DNA of 64,000 nucleotides from Bacillus massilioanorexius (GTDB taxonomy: Bacteria > Bacillota > Bacilli > Bacillales > DSM-1321), in contig NZ_CABKRX010000039.1 in the NCBI RefSeq assembly GCF_902374955.1, positions 8,725 through 72,724 of the forward strand, read 5' to 3'. Positions 1-7,327 of the stretch are shown here, in pieces. Under the pieces are notes generated by a model. The model had not been told where the DNA came from. It was given only the letters and a program-made list of their open reading frames with translations, and did not search any database. How positions within the stretch are numbered: the stretch's first letter is position 1; the number at the start of each line of letters is the position of its first letter. Position numbers and translations under genes: made by a program.

Positions 1-138
1 TAAACTACCGATAGTACATGGAAAAAAAGCAATAGATTTTTAAATAGTGAATAGGGCTGACTGAATAGTGATTTTATCACTATAAGAGTTCCTTAAACTT
101 TATGTTATCTTGACGTATTTTGCCTAAGGGGTATTCTT

Positions 139-216
139 ATGTTACTCGTATTGTCCTATACATCGCTTTATTTTACACTTTGGGATGAGGTAAGAAAGAG
201 TATAAAAATCATATAA
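139..216 (+). CDS. possible 25-residue microprotein
   Basis: A short reading frame starts with ATG eight bases after an AAGGGG ribosome site and ends just before the hairpin at 224-262. The product would begin with a hydrophobic stretch (MLLVLSYTSLYF) and end with a basic tail, like a small membrane peptide. I recognise no family. The good ribosome site and the terminator directly behind it are the only support, so chance is a real alternative. The rest of 1-373 shows no other gene. Confidence 0.28.
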   Translation: MLLVLSYTSLYFTLWDEVRKSIKII

Positions 217-223
217 AATGTAA

Positions 224-262
224 AAGGGTGTCCATCAAATTTTTCCTTTTTGGACACCTTCA
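224..262 (+). terminator. hairpin terminator of the GGTGTCCA type
   Basis: Arms GGTGTCCA (227-234) and TGGACACC (251-258) form a perfect 8-bp stem, followed by a T-rich stretch. The same stem sequence recurs at 6021-6066 and, in part, at 46375-46421. It probably ends transcription of whatever lies upstream. Confidence 0.6.
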
Positions 263-373
263 TTTATTTTGGGAAGAAAGCTACTATTTTTCTTTTTTTA
301 TTACATAATGTAATATAACAATAACTTTAACATTCATGTTAAGGTTTTTTATTTGAAAAAGGGAGATGTTCCA

Positions 374-733
374 ATGAGTAACAATGAATCTATCTATATA
401 GGAAAAACGACTAAAGAAATGAATCAATTTTTTGGTGAATCTTTCTTTCCTGAATTTCAGACAATTGCTATGATGATTTTTGAAAATGAAAAAAAGGTAG
501 AGTTTCAAGAGTTTCAAGTATTTAAAGAGCAACATGTTGAAAAAGGCGAGGTTCTTTCATATAACCTTACATGTATGAGAGATGATAGAGAATTACCTTT
601 AATTAATATATGTGGTACACAAGTAGTGGATTCTAGGGAACCGTTAAAAATTATTTTAGATTATTTAACATTAGATGGGCAGCTAAAGGAAGAATATATT
701 TTATTTGAAGATGGAGAGTTCTTTTTTAATTAA
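374..733 (+). CDS. hypothetical protein, 119 aa
   Basis: I do not recognise this protein. It is acidic, soluble-looking, and has no signal peptide, membrane segment or obvious catalytic motif. An in-frame codon exists 21 bases upstream, but the ATG at 374 follows AAAGGGAG at good spacing and is the better start. The gene stands alone between the hairpin at 224-262 and the converging thiamine operon. It is probably a real gene because the frame is long for this AT-rich DNA and its codon use matches neighbouring genes, but no function can be assigned. Confidence 0.6.
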   Translation: MSNNESIYIGKTTKEMNQFFGESFFPEFQTIAMMIFENEKKVEFQEFQVFKEQHVEKGEVLSYNLTCMRDDRELPLINICGTQVVDSREPLKIILDYLTLDGQLKEEYILFEDGEFFFN

Positions 734-876
734 TGGGTGTGAGGGTATCTGTTATATTTTTTGAATTTTAGGATAAGTAAAGTTGTAATGATAGCGATGA
801 ATCTCTAAAAGCTTGTAGCCATAATTACTTAAGTAATAGGATACAGTTTTTAGAGATTCATGTATGGATATTCTCA

Positions 877-1893
877 TTATGTATTATATTGCATGATTTT
901 ATTGTAGAGAGCTCTAGCTTCATCAGGATTGTTTGTTCCATGAATAATCGCCCTGCCATCTTTAAAAAGTACAATTCGATTTCTATCGATTGAGCAAGAA
1001 AGTAAATACGAATTCATAACACAATCGGATATGATATTTTGTACCCGTTCATATACACTTTGAATGGATATATGACGTTCAGCAGCTGGTCGAATTTGCA
1101 CGGCATCTCGTCCGCAAAGAATATCTGTTTTTGTTGAATAATTCATGGAAAGGAATGGATATGTTCTATCATCACCACAGCTTAAACAGTTTTTCTTTTT
1201 TAAACTGTTGATATTGATTGCTGAGTTTTCTCCTTTCCAAATGTCAAAAGATCTTAATATAGGGTCAAAAAATGTATTCGTTATTACTTGTAAACCTTGT
1301 GTTACTTGATATGAAGCAACAAGTTGAACAATAGGACTGATGACACCGACTGTATCACAGGTCATTTGCTGATTTGTCACATGATCAATAAGGCAGTGTA
1401 GGCATGGAGTTTTATCAGGTATAACCGTAAATTGTAAACCATAGCTGCTGACACATGCTCCAAAAACAAAGGGTTTGTTATGTTTAACGGCAGCATCATT
1501 TACAATTAATCTGGTTTCGAAGTTATCTGTTGCATCGATGATGAGATCTACACCAGCTATTATGCGTTCAATATTTAATGTGTTAACATCCATAATCCAC
1601 GATACTATATCAATTTCGCTATTTATACTTTGCAATCGTTCCTTAGCAGCTATCACTTTTGGAAGCTTATTAACTGCATCTCTTTCTGTATATAATTGCT
1701 GTCTTTGCAAATTACTCCATTCTACATAATCACGGTCGACAATGGTTATTTTACCTGCACCAGCTCTTGTTAACATTTCGGCACTTGCTGAACCAAGTGC
1801 TCCAGCTCCTATAATTAAAACATGTGCTTCTTGTATTTGCTTTTGACCAATCCTACCTATAAATCGTTCTTGCTTAGCGTAACGATTTATCAA
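877..1893 (-). CDS. thiF: ThiF/MoeB-type adenylyltransferase for thiazole synthesis
   Basis: ThiF-family enzymes adenylate the C-terminal glycine of the sulfur carrier ThiS so that it can be loaded with sulfur. The 338-aa protein has the E1-like nucleotide-binding loop GAGALG at residues 29-34, the DRDYVEWSNLQRQ motif near 53-65, a TCD motif with Cys179, and two zinc-type Cys pairs at 164/167 and 236/239. There is no C-terminal rhodanese domain. It overlaps the thiG stop by four bases (ATGA), so the two are translationally coupled. Position as last gene of a ThiS-ThiG-ThiF run favours ThiF over MoeB. The operon is controlled by the TPP riboswitch at 3748-3843. Confidence 0.9.
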   Translation of the reverse strand: MINRYAKQERFIGRIGQKQIQEAHVLIIGAGALGSASAEMLTRAGAGKITIVDRDYVEWSNLQRQQLYTERDAVNKLPKVIAAKERLQSINSEIDIVSWIMDVNTLNIERIIAGVDLIIDATDNFETRLIVNDAAVKHNKPFVFGACVSSYGLQFTVIPDKTPCLHCLIDHVTNQQMTCDTVGVISPIVQLVASYQVTQGLQVITNTFFDPILRSFDIWKGENSAININSLKKKNCLSCGDDRTYPFLSMNYSTKTDILCGRDAVQIRPAAERHISIQSVYERVQNIISDCVMNSYLLSCSIDRNRIVLFKDGRAIIHGTNNPDEARALYNKIMQYNT

Positions 1894-2657
1894 GATGTCA
1901 CCATTCCTGTTATAGGGCTACTTGCTTCCCCATAGTTTTTCTCTGGTATTCTTCCTGCTTCGAAACCTAATTGTCCTGCCTCGATTGCTAGTTTCATAGC
2001 GATAGCCATTTTTATAGGGTCTTTCGCATTCGCGACAGCTGTATTCAATAAGACCCCATCGGCTCCTAATTCCATAGCGAATGCAGCATCTTTAGGTGAA
2101 CCGATACCAGCATCAACAATGACTGGAACAGAAGATTGTTCAATGATGAATTGTAAATTTAATGGATTCATTAGACCTTTACCCGAACCTATTGGGGAGG
2201 CACCAGGCATAATAGCATGTACTCCAAGTTGTTCAAGTCGCTTCGCTAAGACAACATCATCCGATGTATAGGGAAGAACTATAAAACCTTCTTCTAGTAG
2301 CATTTCTGATGCTTTTAACGTTTCTATAGGATCAGGTAAAAGGGAGCGATCACAGCCGATTACTTCTACTTTTATCATATCGCATAAACCAGAAGCTTTA
2401 GCTAATTTAGCTATTCTTACTGCTTCTTCAGCGGTCTTTGCTCCGGCAGTGTTAGGCAATAATTTGTATTTAGTCAAATCTAAGTGTTCCAAAAAATTGG
2501 GCTGACTTTCTTCAAAGATTTTCATTCTTCGCACGGCGAATGTTAAAATTTCAGCACCAGATACGGCAACTGCTTCTTTTTGAATTTCAAATGATGGATA
2601 TTTACCTGTGCCAAGTAAAAGTCTTGATTGAAATGAATGATGGGCTATTTTTAACAT
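1890..2657 (-). CDS. thiG: thiazole synthase ThiG
   Basis: ThiG makes the thiazole phosphate of thiamine from deoxyxylulose 5-phosphate, dehydroglycine and ThiS-thiocarboxylate. The 255-aa length is typical. The TIM-barrel begins with RLLLGTGKYPS and the expected Schiff-base lysine is Lys96 in the DMIKVEVIGCD segment; the phosphate-binding end reads VIVDAGIGSPKDA and GADGVLLNTAVANAKDP. It sits between thiS and thiF with a four-base gap and a four-base overlap, so it is part of one transcript. Confidence 0.97.
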   Translation of the reverse strand: MLKIAHHSFQSRLLLGTGKYPSFEIQKEAVAVSGAEILTFAVRRMKIFEESQPNFLEHLDLTKYKLLPNTAGAKTAEEAVRIAKLAKASGLCDMIKVEVIGCDRSLLPDPIETLKASEMLLEEGFIVLPYTSDDVVLAKRLEQLGVHAIMPGASPIGSGKGLMNPLNLQFIIEQSSVPVIVDAGIGSPKDAAFAMELGADGVLLNTAVANAKDPIKMAIAMKLAIEAGQLGFEAGRIPEKNYGEASSPITGMVTS

Positions 2658-2661
2658 ATAA

Positions 2662-2865
2662 TCATCCTCCTCCTACAAAATGAACAATTTCTACAGTATC
2701 ACGTTCGTTAAGCGTGACAGAATCATAGGCTTCTTTGGTTACAATTTCTTTATTTAACTCTACAATGACAATTCGATTTTCTAGTTGATAATGCTGTAAT
2801 AGATGTTGGACTGAGAGTACTTCTTGAGGTAATTCTGCTATTTTTCCATTTAGAGTGATATACAT
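2662..2865 (-). CDS. thiS: sulfur carrier protein ThiS
   Basis: This 67-aa beta-grasp protein carries the sulfur used by ThiG. It ends in the required glycine tail (HFVGGG) and begins MYITLNGKIAELP. Two ATG codons stand side by side; the second (2865) is seven bases from AAAGGAGG and is preferred, the first (2868) is only four bases away. The stop is four bases before thiG. Length and tail match the ThiS family. Confidence 0.93.
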   Translation of the reverse strand: MYITLNGKIAELPQEVLSVQHLLQHYQLENRIVIVELNKEIVTKEAYDSVTLNERDTVEIVHFVGGG

Positions 2866-2868
2866 CAT

Positions 2869-3046
2869 TTCACCTCCTTTTATCAGAGAAAGTTTCTTGA
2901 AAAGCTTCTAGCAAATCTTTTATCGGATAAGTTGCTGTAGAATGATGCGGATTATATAATGCTTGACTGAAAAATAGAATTCTTTCAGACTGTTAATGTA
3001 TAAGGGACTTTATGCTAATTACAAAAATTCCAAAATTCATTATCTC
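2869..3046 (-). other. tenI-thiS gap where thiO would be expected
   Basis: In B. subtilis the gene between tenI and thiS is thiO (glycine oxidase, source of dehydroglycine). Here only 178 bases remain. On the minus strand a short frame starts with ATG at 3037, meets one stop after 15 codons, then stays open for 38 more codons up to the thiS ribosome site. The residues do not resemble the ThiO C-terminus as I know it, so I cannot prove that this is a remnant of thiO. I see no promoter or terminator in it. Confidence 0.4.
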
Positions 3047-3649
3047 TTATATGTTGTCTTTACACTTTTTATAATAAAGACTAGTGGAATCTGTTGGACT
3101 TGATGCTGAAAAAATTCCTGACATGACAGCTATTCCGTTCGCTCGAATACGCTGTAATTGATGTATGCGTTCTGGTGTAATACCACCAATAGCAAAAACG
3201 GGAATGGATAGATTCTCTTTTATTTGACGAAGAGTTTCTAATCCATTAGGAGTTTTCCCTTGTTTGCTCTTTGTTTCAAAGCAATGACCATATAAAACAT
3301 AGTCAGCACCATCTGCTTCAGCTTCTGTGGCTTCTTTGAAAGTATGAACAGATTGCCCTACAGTGAAATGAGGACATTTTTGCTTTACTTTTTTGACTGG
3401 TAGTCCATATGAAGGTAAATGAATATTTGGAATATCCATTAGTAAGGAAACATCTAATCTATTATTCATGACGATTTTTTCTTTTGGGAGGTTTCCCATT
3501 ATTAAAAGCTCTAATAACTTAAGAAGTTGCTTAGTCGTTTTGGATTTTTCTCGAATGTGTATAAAGTCAATTCGATCTTTTATTTGTAAAATGATTGATG
3601 ATAGTTCATGTACAGAATGCTTGTCATCGGTTATGGCAATTAATTTCAT
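3047..3649 (-). CDS. tenI: thiazole tautomerase TenI (ThiE-like fold)
   Basis: TenI converts the thiazole product of ThiG to its aromatic tautomer. The 200-aa protein starts MKLIAITDD and ends its barrel with FAIGGITPERIHQLQRIRANGIAVMSGI, a ThiE/TenI signature. It is nearer TenI than ThiE because it lies directly ahead of thiS-thiG-thiF and is short, but ThiE activity cannot be excluded from sequence alone. It is the first gene after the TPP riboswitch and terminator. No tenA or thiD copy is present in the cluster. Confidence 0.82.
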   Translation of the reverse strand: MKLIAITDDKHSVHELSSIILQIKDRIDFIHIREKSKTTKQLLKLLELLIMGNLPKEKIVMNNRLDVSLLMDIPNIHLPSYGLPVKKVKQKCPHFTVGQSVHTFKEATEAEADGADYVLYGHCFETKSKQGKTPNGLETLRQIKENLSIPVFAIGGITPERIHQLQRIRANGIAVMSGIFSASSPTDSTSLYYKKCKDNI

Positions 3650-3675
3650 AATGCTTGCTCCTATTCATTTCATAA

Positions 3676-3712
3676 TAAAAAACCACTTCCAAATAAGTAG
3701 GAAAGTGGTTGT
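3676..3712 (-). terminator. riboswitch-linked terminator before tenI
   Basis: On the minus strand, arms AACCACTTTCC and GGAAGTGGTT (plus-strand 3681-3710) form a stem followed by a run of T. It sits between the TPP aptamer and the tenI start, so it is the expected expression platform: TPP binding should favour this hairpin and stop transcription. Confidence 0.85.
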
Positions 3713-3747
3713 GCGAATTAGTCCTTAAATAAGTCCAAAAAAGCCTT

Positions 3748-3843
3748 AAGCACTTCCCTACGCAGGTACGAACCTGTTCAGGTTTTGAGGGTTTGCAAGT
3801 AAACTACTTTATTCTCAGCCCTTATCAAGGGATCCCCTAGTGT
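3748..3843 (-). promoter_or_regulatory. TPP riboswitch (THI box)
   Basis: Read on the minus strand, the region contains the diagnostic parts of the thiamine pyrophosphate aptamer in order: AGGGGA near the 5' end, the CTGAGA motif, ACCCT...ACCTGAACAGGTTCGTACCTG, and GCGTAGGGAAGTG. It precedes tenI and is followed by an intrinsic terminator. It should repress the whole tenI-thiS-thiG-thiF transcript when TPP is plentiful. Confidence 0.97.
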
Positions 3844-3992
3844 AAATATATGGTTGTTTCGAGTTATTAATTAAAATAGCATGTATTTGGAAGATGTGCA
3901 AGTAGATTTTGGAAATTAAATGGTATTTATTGAGTATTAGGCTATAGTTAGAAATGCGAGTTTCTGCATAGAAGTTTATAAGATGAATAAAT

Positions 3993-4033
3993 AAAAGCTT
4001 TAGAAGTAGAGTAATCCTTGTATCTAAAGCTTT
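3993..4033. terminator. hairpin terminator after the FtsX remnant
   Basis: Arms TAAAGCTTTAGA and TCTAAAGCTTTA form a long stem with T-rich flanks on the minus-strand 3' side (TTTATTTATTC). It lies just downstream of the stop of the decayed permease gene and marks the end of that former transcript. Confidence 0.65.
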
Positions 4034-4040
4034 AAATAGA

Positions 4041-4545
4041 TTATTCAGTAATCAAATTGTGAGCTGAAATATGCTTAATTCGTCCAGTGACCAACATAGA
4101 TACAATTTAAGCCAATACTATAATACCAATACTATAATACCAATACATAAGGCAATCATGAACGGAATATTGACTGAGAAGACTGAATTAAATATGCCCA
4201 TTTCAGAGAATAGGATGGAAGGAATGGAATTAGAAAATAGAGTACCAAAAACTCCTCCTATAAAACTCCCACGATGACAACAGGTAAAAAGCTCAAGGTG
4301 ATTTGTGTTATGAGTTGGAAAGTAGTGTAACCAAGCGCTTTTAAAATACCCAATTCTCTTTTGTGTTTAATAATCATTGTTTTAATGATAAGGTATAAGA
4401 TTAAGCTAACAGCAAGTACGGTCATAATGACAACAAGTATCATTACATAAGAAATTGATTTTATTGTAGAGCCCATTTGACTTTGAAAAGCGGCTTCCAT
4501 ATCATCCTAATAATCGACATATCCGAAGCTTCAATGTGCGATTAT
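4041..4545 (-). pseudogene. C-terminal remnant of an FtsX-family ABC transporter permease
   Basis: The minus strand carries pieces of the last part of an FtsX/MacB-type permease in shifting frames. One frame (start 4500) reads through a transmembrane segment and the hallmark KHKRELGILKALGYT loop, then hits TAG at 4258. The next piece continues in another frame (GGVFGTLFSNSIP...), and the final piece ends MLVTGRIKHISAHNLITE, the usual permease tail. The break between the last two pieces coincides with a 14-bp tandem duplication (4112-4146), and a further stop lies upstream near 4510. No ATPase or substrate domain remains nearby, so this is a truncated, inactive gene. Confidence 0.8.
4112..4146. 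repeat. 14-bp tandem repeat, 2.5 copies, inside the permease remnant
   Basis: The unit CCAATACTATAATA occurs twice in a row (4112-4125, 4126-4139) and is followed by CCAATAC. Fourteen is not a multiple of three, so the duplication itself shifts the reading frame of the remnant permease gene. Confidence 0.85.
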
Positions 4546-4710
4546 AAATGAAGCACATATATATATATATGGATTCTAAAAATTTTTTATTTTAATTCAT
4601 ACTTGATTTATATGAATTATATGATTAATATGGAATTATAACATGATATCTTACTTTGAATAGGCAACTAGAAAATATCTAACAGTCTTTGAAAAGGAGA
4701 ACTCATAATC

Positions 4711-4998
4711 ATGCAATCTTTATTAGTTGTAGGTGGAGATTATTTAGGTAAAATAACTGAAAATTTGTGCAATGAAGGTTTTACAGAAATCATTCATATA
4801 AATGGAAGAAAAACTCAGATGGTTCGAAAGGAAATACCTTCTAATATTGATTTAATTTTAGTTTTAACAGACTATATCAACCATAATTTATCAACCAATA
4901 TTAAAAAAAGAGCGAATGAACAGTCTATTCCTATTTTTTATTCAAAACGGTCTTGGAGCGCTATTCATAATGAATTACAGAAAATCAAGAGGAGCTAA
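4711..4998 (+). CDS. DUF2325 domain protein, 95 aa
   Basis: The protein begins MQSLLVVGGDYLGKITENLCNEGF and contains HINGRK and LTDYINHN, the pattern of the short DUF2325 proteins found in Firmicutes (a nucleotide-binding-like fold of unknown role). The start follows AAAGGAG. It lies 26 bases ahead of an esterase gene, so the two may share a transcript. The AT-rich stretch 4546-4700 upstream, with an (AT)n run at 4557-4570, probably holds its promoter. Confidence 0.75.
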   Translation: MQSLLVVGGDYLGKITENLCNEGFTEIIHINGRKTQMVRKEIPSNIDLILVLTDYINHNLSTNIKKRANEQSIPIFYSKRSWSAIHNELQKIKRS

Positions 4999-5024
4999 AT
5001 TTAAATGGTAAGGGGATGAGCGAT

Positions 5025-5810
5025 ATGAGAGAAAACTTTGATGTAATAAAGGGAGCAGAGCCATTTTTTCATCCGGGTAATGAGATAGGTGTTCTCATTT
5101 CACATGGCTTCATGGGTACTCCACAAAGTGTACAATATGTGGGAGAAAGCTTGGCGCAATATGGCTATACAGTACTTGCCCCTAGATTAAAGGGACATGG
5201 TACACATTATTTAGATTTAGAAAAATGTACTCATGAAGATTGGTTCAACGAGCTAGAAAAGGGCTATTTTCAATTGAAGCAAACATGTGAAAATATTTAT
5301 ATTTTGGGGCAATCAATGGGAGGAGCTCTAGCGTTATGTCTAGCAAGTAAACACAAAGATATTAGTGGAATTATAGTTATTAATGCTGCTTTATCTGTAC
5401 CTACCTATGATTATTTGAGAGAAAGAACCAGTCCTAGATATATAATTGAAGGGGAACCTGATATTAAGGCAGCAAATGTTTACGAAATAACCTATTCAAA
5501 AGTACCCATAAAAGCGGTTCATGAACTACAAAAAATAATGGATATATCAAAAAAAGTAATACCAACGGTGCATTGTCCAGTTTTAGGAATAAAATCTGCA
5601 ATAGATCATGTTGCGCCACCTGAAAATACTGATTTTATTCTTCAAAATATCAGTTCTTTACAGAAGAAATTAAAAATATTACAGAACTCTTATCATGTGG
5701 CTTCCATGGACCATGATAAACTGAAAATAGTAGAATATAGTCAACAATTTATTGAAGAACTAGAAGGAAAAGCAAGCAAAAGAAGTAATCGATGGATGGA
5801 AAGTGTTTGA
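5025..5810 (+). CDS. alpha/beta hydrolase, carboxylesterase or monoacylglycerol lipase type
   Basis: A serine hydrolase of the EstA/YvaK-like group that cleaves short acyl esters or monoacylglycerols. It shows the oxyanion segment ISHGFMGTP, the nucleophile elbow GQSMGG with Ser97, a later acidic residue in KSAIDHVAPP, and the catalytic His in NSYHVASMDHDK. No signal peptide is present, so it is cytosolic. An ATG at 5016 is in frame but touches the AAGGGG ribosome site; the ATG at 5025 has better spacing and was chosen. It follows the DUF2325 gene and ends in a strong terminator. The substrate cannot be read from the sequence. Confidence 0.85.
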   Translation: MRENFDVIKGAEPFFHPGNEIGVLISHGFMGTPQSVQYVGESLAQYGYTVLAPRLKGHGTHYLDLEKCTHEDWFNELEKGYFQLKQTCENIYILGQSMGGALALCLASKHKDISGIIVINAALSVPTYDYLRERTSPRYIIEGEPDIKAANVYEITYSKVPIKAVHELQKIMDISKKVIPTVHCPVLGIKSAIDHVAPPENTDFILQNISSLQKKLKILQNSYHVASMDHDKLKIVEYSQQFIEELEGKASKRSNRWMESV

Positions 5811-5837
5811 GATAGAAATATAAGTATAAACATATAA

Positions 5838-5890
5838 AAAGGAACCTCTAGAAAAGGGATATTTTATTACTTTTCAGAGGTTCCTTTTTA
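5838..5890 (+). terminator. intrinsic terminator after the esterase gene
   Basis: Arms AGGAACCTCTAGAAAAG and CTTTTCAGAGGTTCCT pair with one mismatch and are followed by a T run. It closes the DUF2325-esterase unit. Confidence 0.85.
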
Positions 5891-6020
5891 TATGATCTGC
5901 ATTTTTATGGATACGATTTATGTGAGTGCTCTGACTTTCTAAAAAAGCTGATTTTTCATGCTTTGTTTTATTTTCCTTTTTGGTTAATAGAAGGAGTGGT
6001 TTGGAAATAACTTAAAATGT

Positions 6021-6066
6021 AAGAGGGTGTCCATCACTTGTTACTCATTGGACAGCCTCTTTTTTG
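6021..6066 (+). terminator. orphan hairpin terminator, GTGTCCA type
   Basis: Arms AGAGGGTGTCCA and TGGACAGCCTCT are followed by a long T run. No gene lies between it and the terminator at 5838-5890, so it has no obvious client. Its stem matches the one at 224-262. Apart from this hairpin and the promoter at 6253-6282, the 5891-6329 gap shows nothing recognisable. Confidence 0.65.
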
Positions 6067-6252
6067 TTTTTTTTTCATTATGTTTAAAAAATATTTAATG
6101 CTGAAGTTACGACAGTTTTGATTCGTTTATTTGAAAGAGTTGAATATATGGTATAAGGAGGGGAGCTTTATTTTCAATCATCCTATTAATTATGATATGC
6201 CTCTGTAGTATATGATTTTCTAAATTTTATAAAAATAATATTTATACAAAAT

Positions 6253-6282
6253 ATTGAATAAAAATGAACGAGCGTATATAAT
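6253..6282 (+). promoter_or_regulatory. promoter with ARG-box-like operator
   Basis: TTGAAT (6254-6259) and TATAAT (6277-6282) are spaced by 17 bases and lie 48 bases before the binding-protein gene. The sequence ATTGAATAAAAATGAACG at 6253-6270 overlaps the -35 and agrees at 14 of 18 positions with the Bacillus AhrC/ArgR box as I remember it (CATGAATAAAAATKCAAK). This suggests arginine repression of the gene downstream; it is an inference from sequence only. Confidence 0.55.
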
Positions 6283-6329
6283 ATATAAAAATCAGAAAAT
6301 AAAAACTTCTAGTTGAGGGAGATAAGTCT

Positions 6330-7151
6330 ATGAAAAAGTTGACGATTAGTTTTATGCTATTATGTGCTTTTTTAGTTGTATTAAGCGGCTGTGGTAAGTC
6401 GGAAGAAAGCGGTAGTAAGAGTGGTAGTGAAAGTAAAGATAAAACATTACGTATTGTAACAAATGCCGAATATGCTCCTATGGAATATAGAGACAAAGAT
6501 GAAATTAAAGGTTTTGATGTTGATTTAATTAAAGCAGTTGCGAAGGAAGCTGGATATAAAGTAACAATCGATCATGTTGGTTGGGATCCAATGATGGTTG
6601 AAGTAAAAGATAAACGAGCAGATTTAGCTATTGGTGCTATTACGATTAATGAAGAACGTAAACAGTCTTATGAATTTACGGTACCATACTTCCTAGCATC
6701 TCAAAAAATCCTTGTACCAAAAGGTAGTCCAATTAAAAGTGCTGCTGATTTGAAAGGGAAATATGTAGCAGTGCAAGGTGGTACAACAGGTATGATCGTA
6801 TCTGAAAAACTATTAGGTAAAAATAGCAAGTATGTTAAAAAATTTGAGAATAATAATTTAGCAATAATGGAACTTAATAAGGGTGGAGCAGATGCTGTAG
6901 TAGCTGATAATGCTGTAGTTGAGGAATATGCTAAAAATAACCCTAAAGATAAACTAGTTGTAATTGAAGATAAAGGAACTTTTGAGTCAGAATTTTATGG
7001 ATTTATGTTCCCTAAAGGTGAAACTAAACTTAAAGATGAATTCGATAAAGCTTTAAATACTTTGTTTGACAATGGTGAGTATGCAAAAATTTATCAGGAT
7101 TGGTTTGGAAATGAGCCAGACGTTGCATTCTTAAAAGAACAACAAAAATAA
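6330..7151 (+). CDS. amino-acid ABC transporter substrate-binding lipoprotein
   Basis: A family 3 solute-binding protein anchored outside the membrane. The lipobox LSGC puts the lipidated cysteine at residue 21 after a typical signal. The mature part starts with a Ser/Gly/Lys linker, then TLRIVTNAEYAPMEYRD and IKGFDVDLIKAVAKEAGYK, the hallmark of polar amino acid binders. At 273 aa the length is normal. No permease or ATPase gene adjoins it, and terminators flank it on both sides, so it must work with a transporter encoded elsewhere. The ARG-box-like promoter hints at arginine or another basic amino acid; the residues alone do not prove this. Confidence 0.88.
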   Translation: MKKLTISFMLLCAFLVVLSGCGKSEESGSKSGSESKDKTLRIVTNAEYAPMEYRDKDEIKGFDVDLIKAVAKEAGYKVTIDHVGWDPMMVEVKDKRADLAIGAITINEERKQSYEFTVPYFLASQKILVPKGSPIKSAADLKGKYVAVQGGTTGMIVSEKLLGKNSKYVKKFENNNLAIMELNKGGADAVVADNAVVEEYAKNNPKDKLVVIEDKGTFESEFYGFMFPKGETKLKDEFDKALNTLFDNGEYAKIYQDWFGNEPDVAFLKEQQK

Positions 7152-7157
7152 TTTCTA

Positions 7158-7192
7158 AAAAACACCGGATCTTATGGCGATTCGGTGTTTTT
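7158..7192 (+). terminator. intrinsic terminator after the binding protein
   Basis: Arms AAAACACCG and CGGTGTTTTT with a short loop, followed by TTTAG. It isolates the binding-protein gene from chrA. Confidence 0.75.
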
Positions 7193-7327
7193 AGTATGGA
7201 AATTTTTTTATGAATTCGGTTTATTAAGATTTTGTAAAAAATCGAGTGATTTTCCTTTTGTATGTATAGACTCATATATAATAAGAAAAATTGTGTTTTT
7301 TAACACGTAAAGATTATAAGGAGGAAA

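Noticed and set aside
4112..4146. Short tandem repeats as a possible CRISPR or iteron array
   Set aside because: Only 2.5 adjacent copies without spacers, inside a pseudogene; a simple duplication explains it.
4071..4277. 68-codon plus-strand frame
   Set aside because: It lies antisense to the FtsX remnant and is kept open by the AT-rich tandem repeat.
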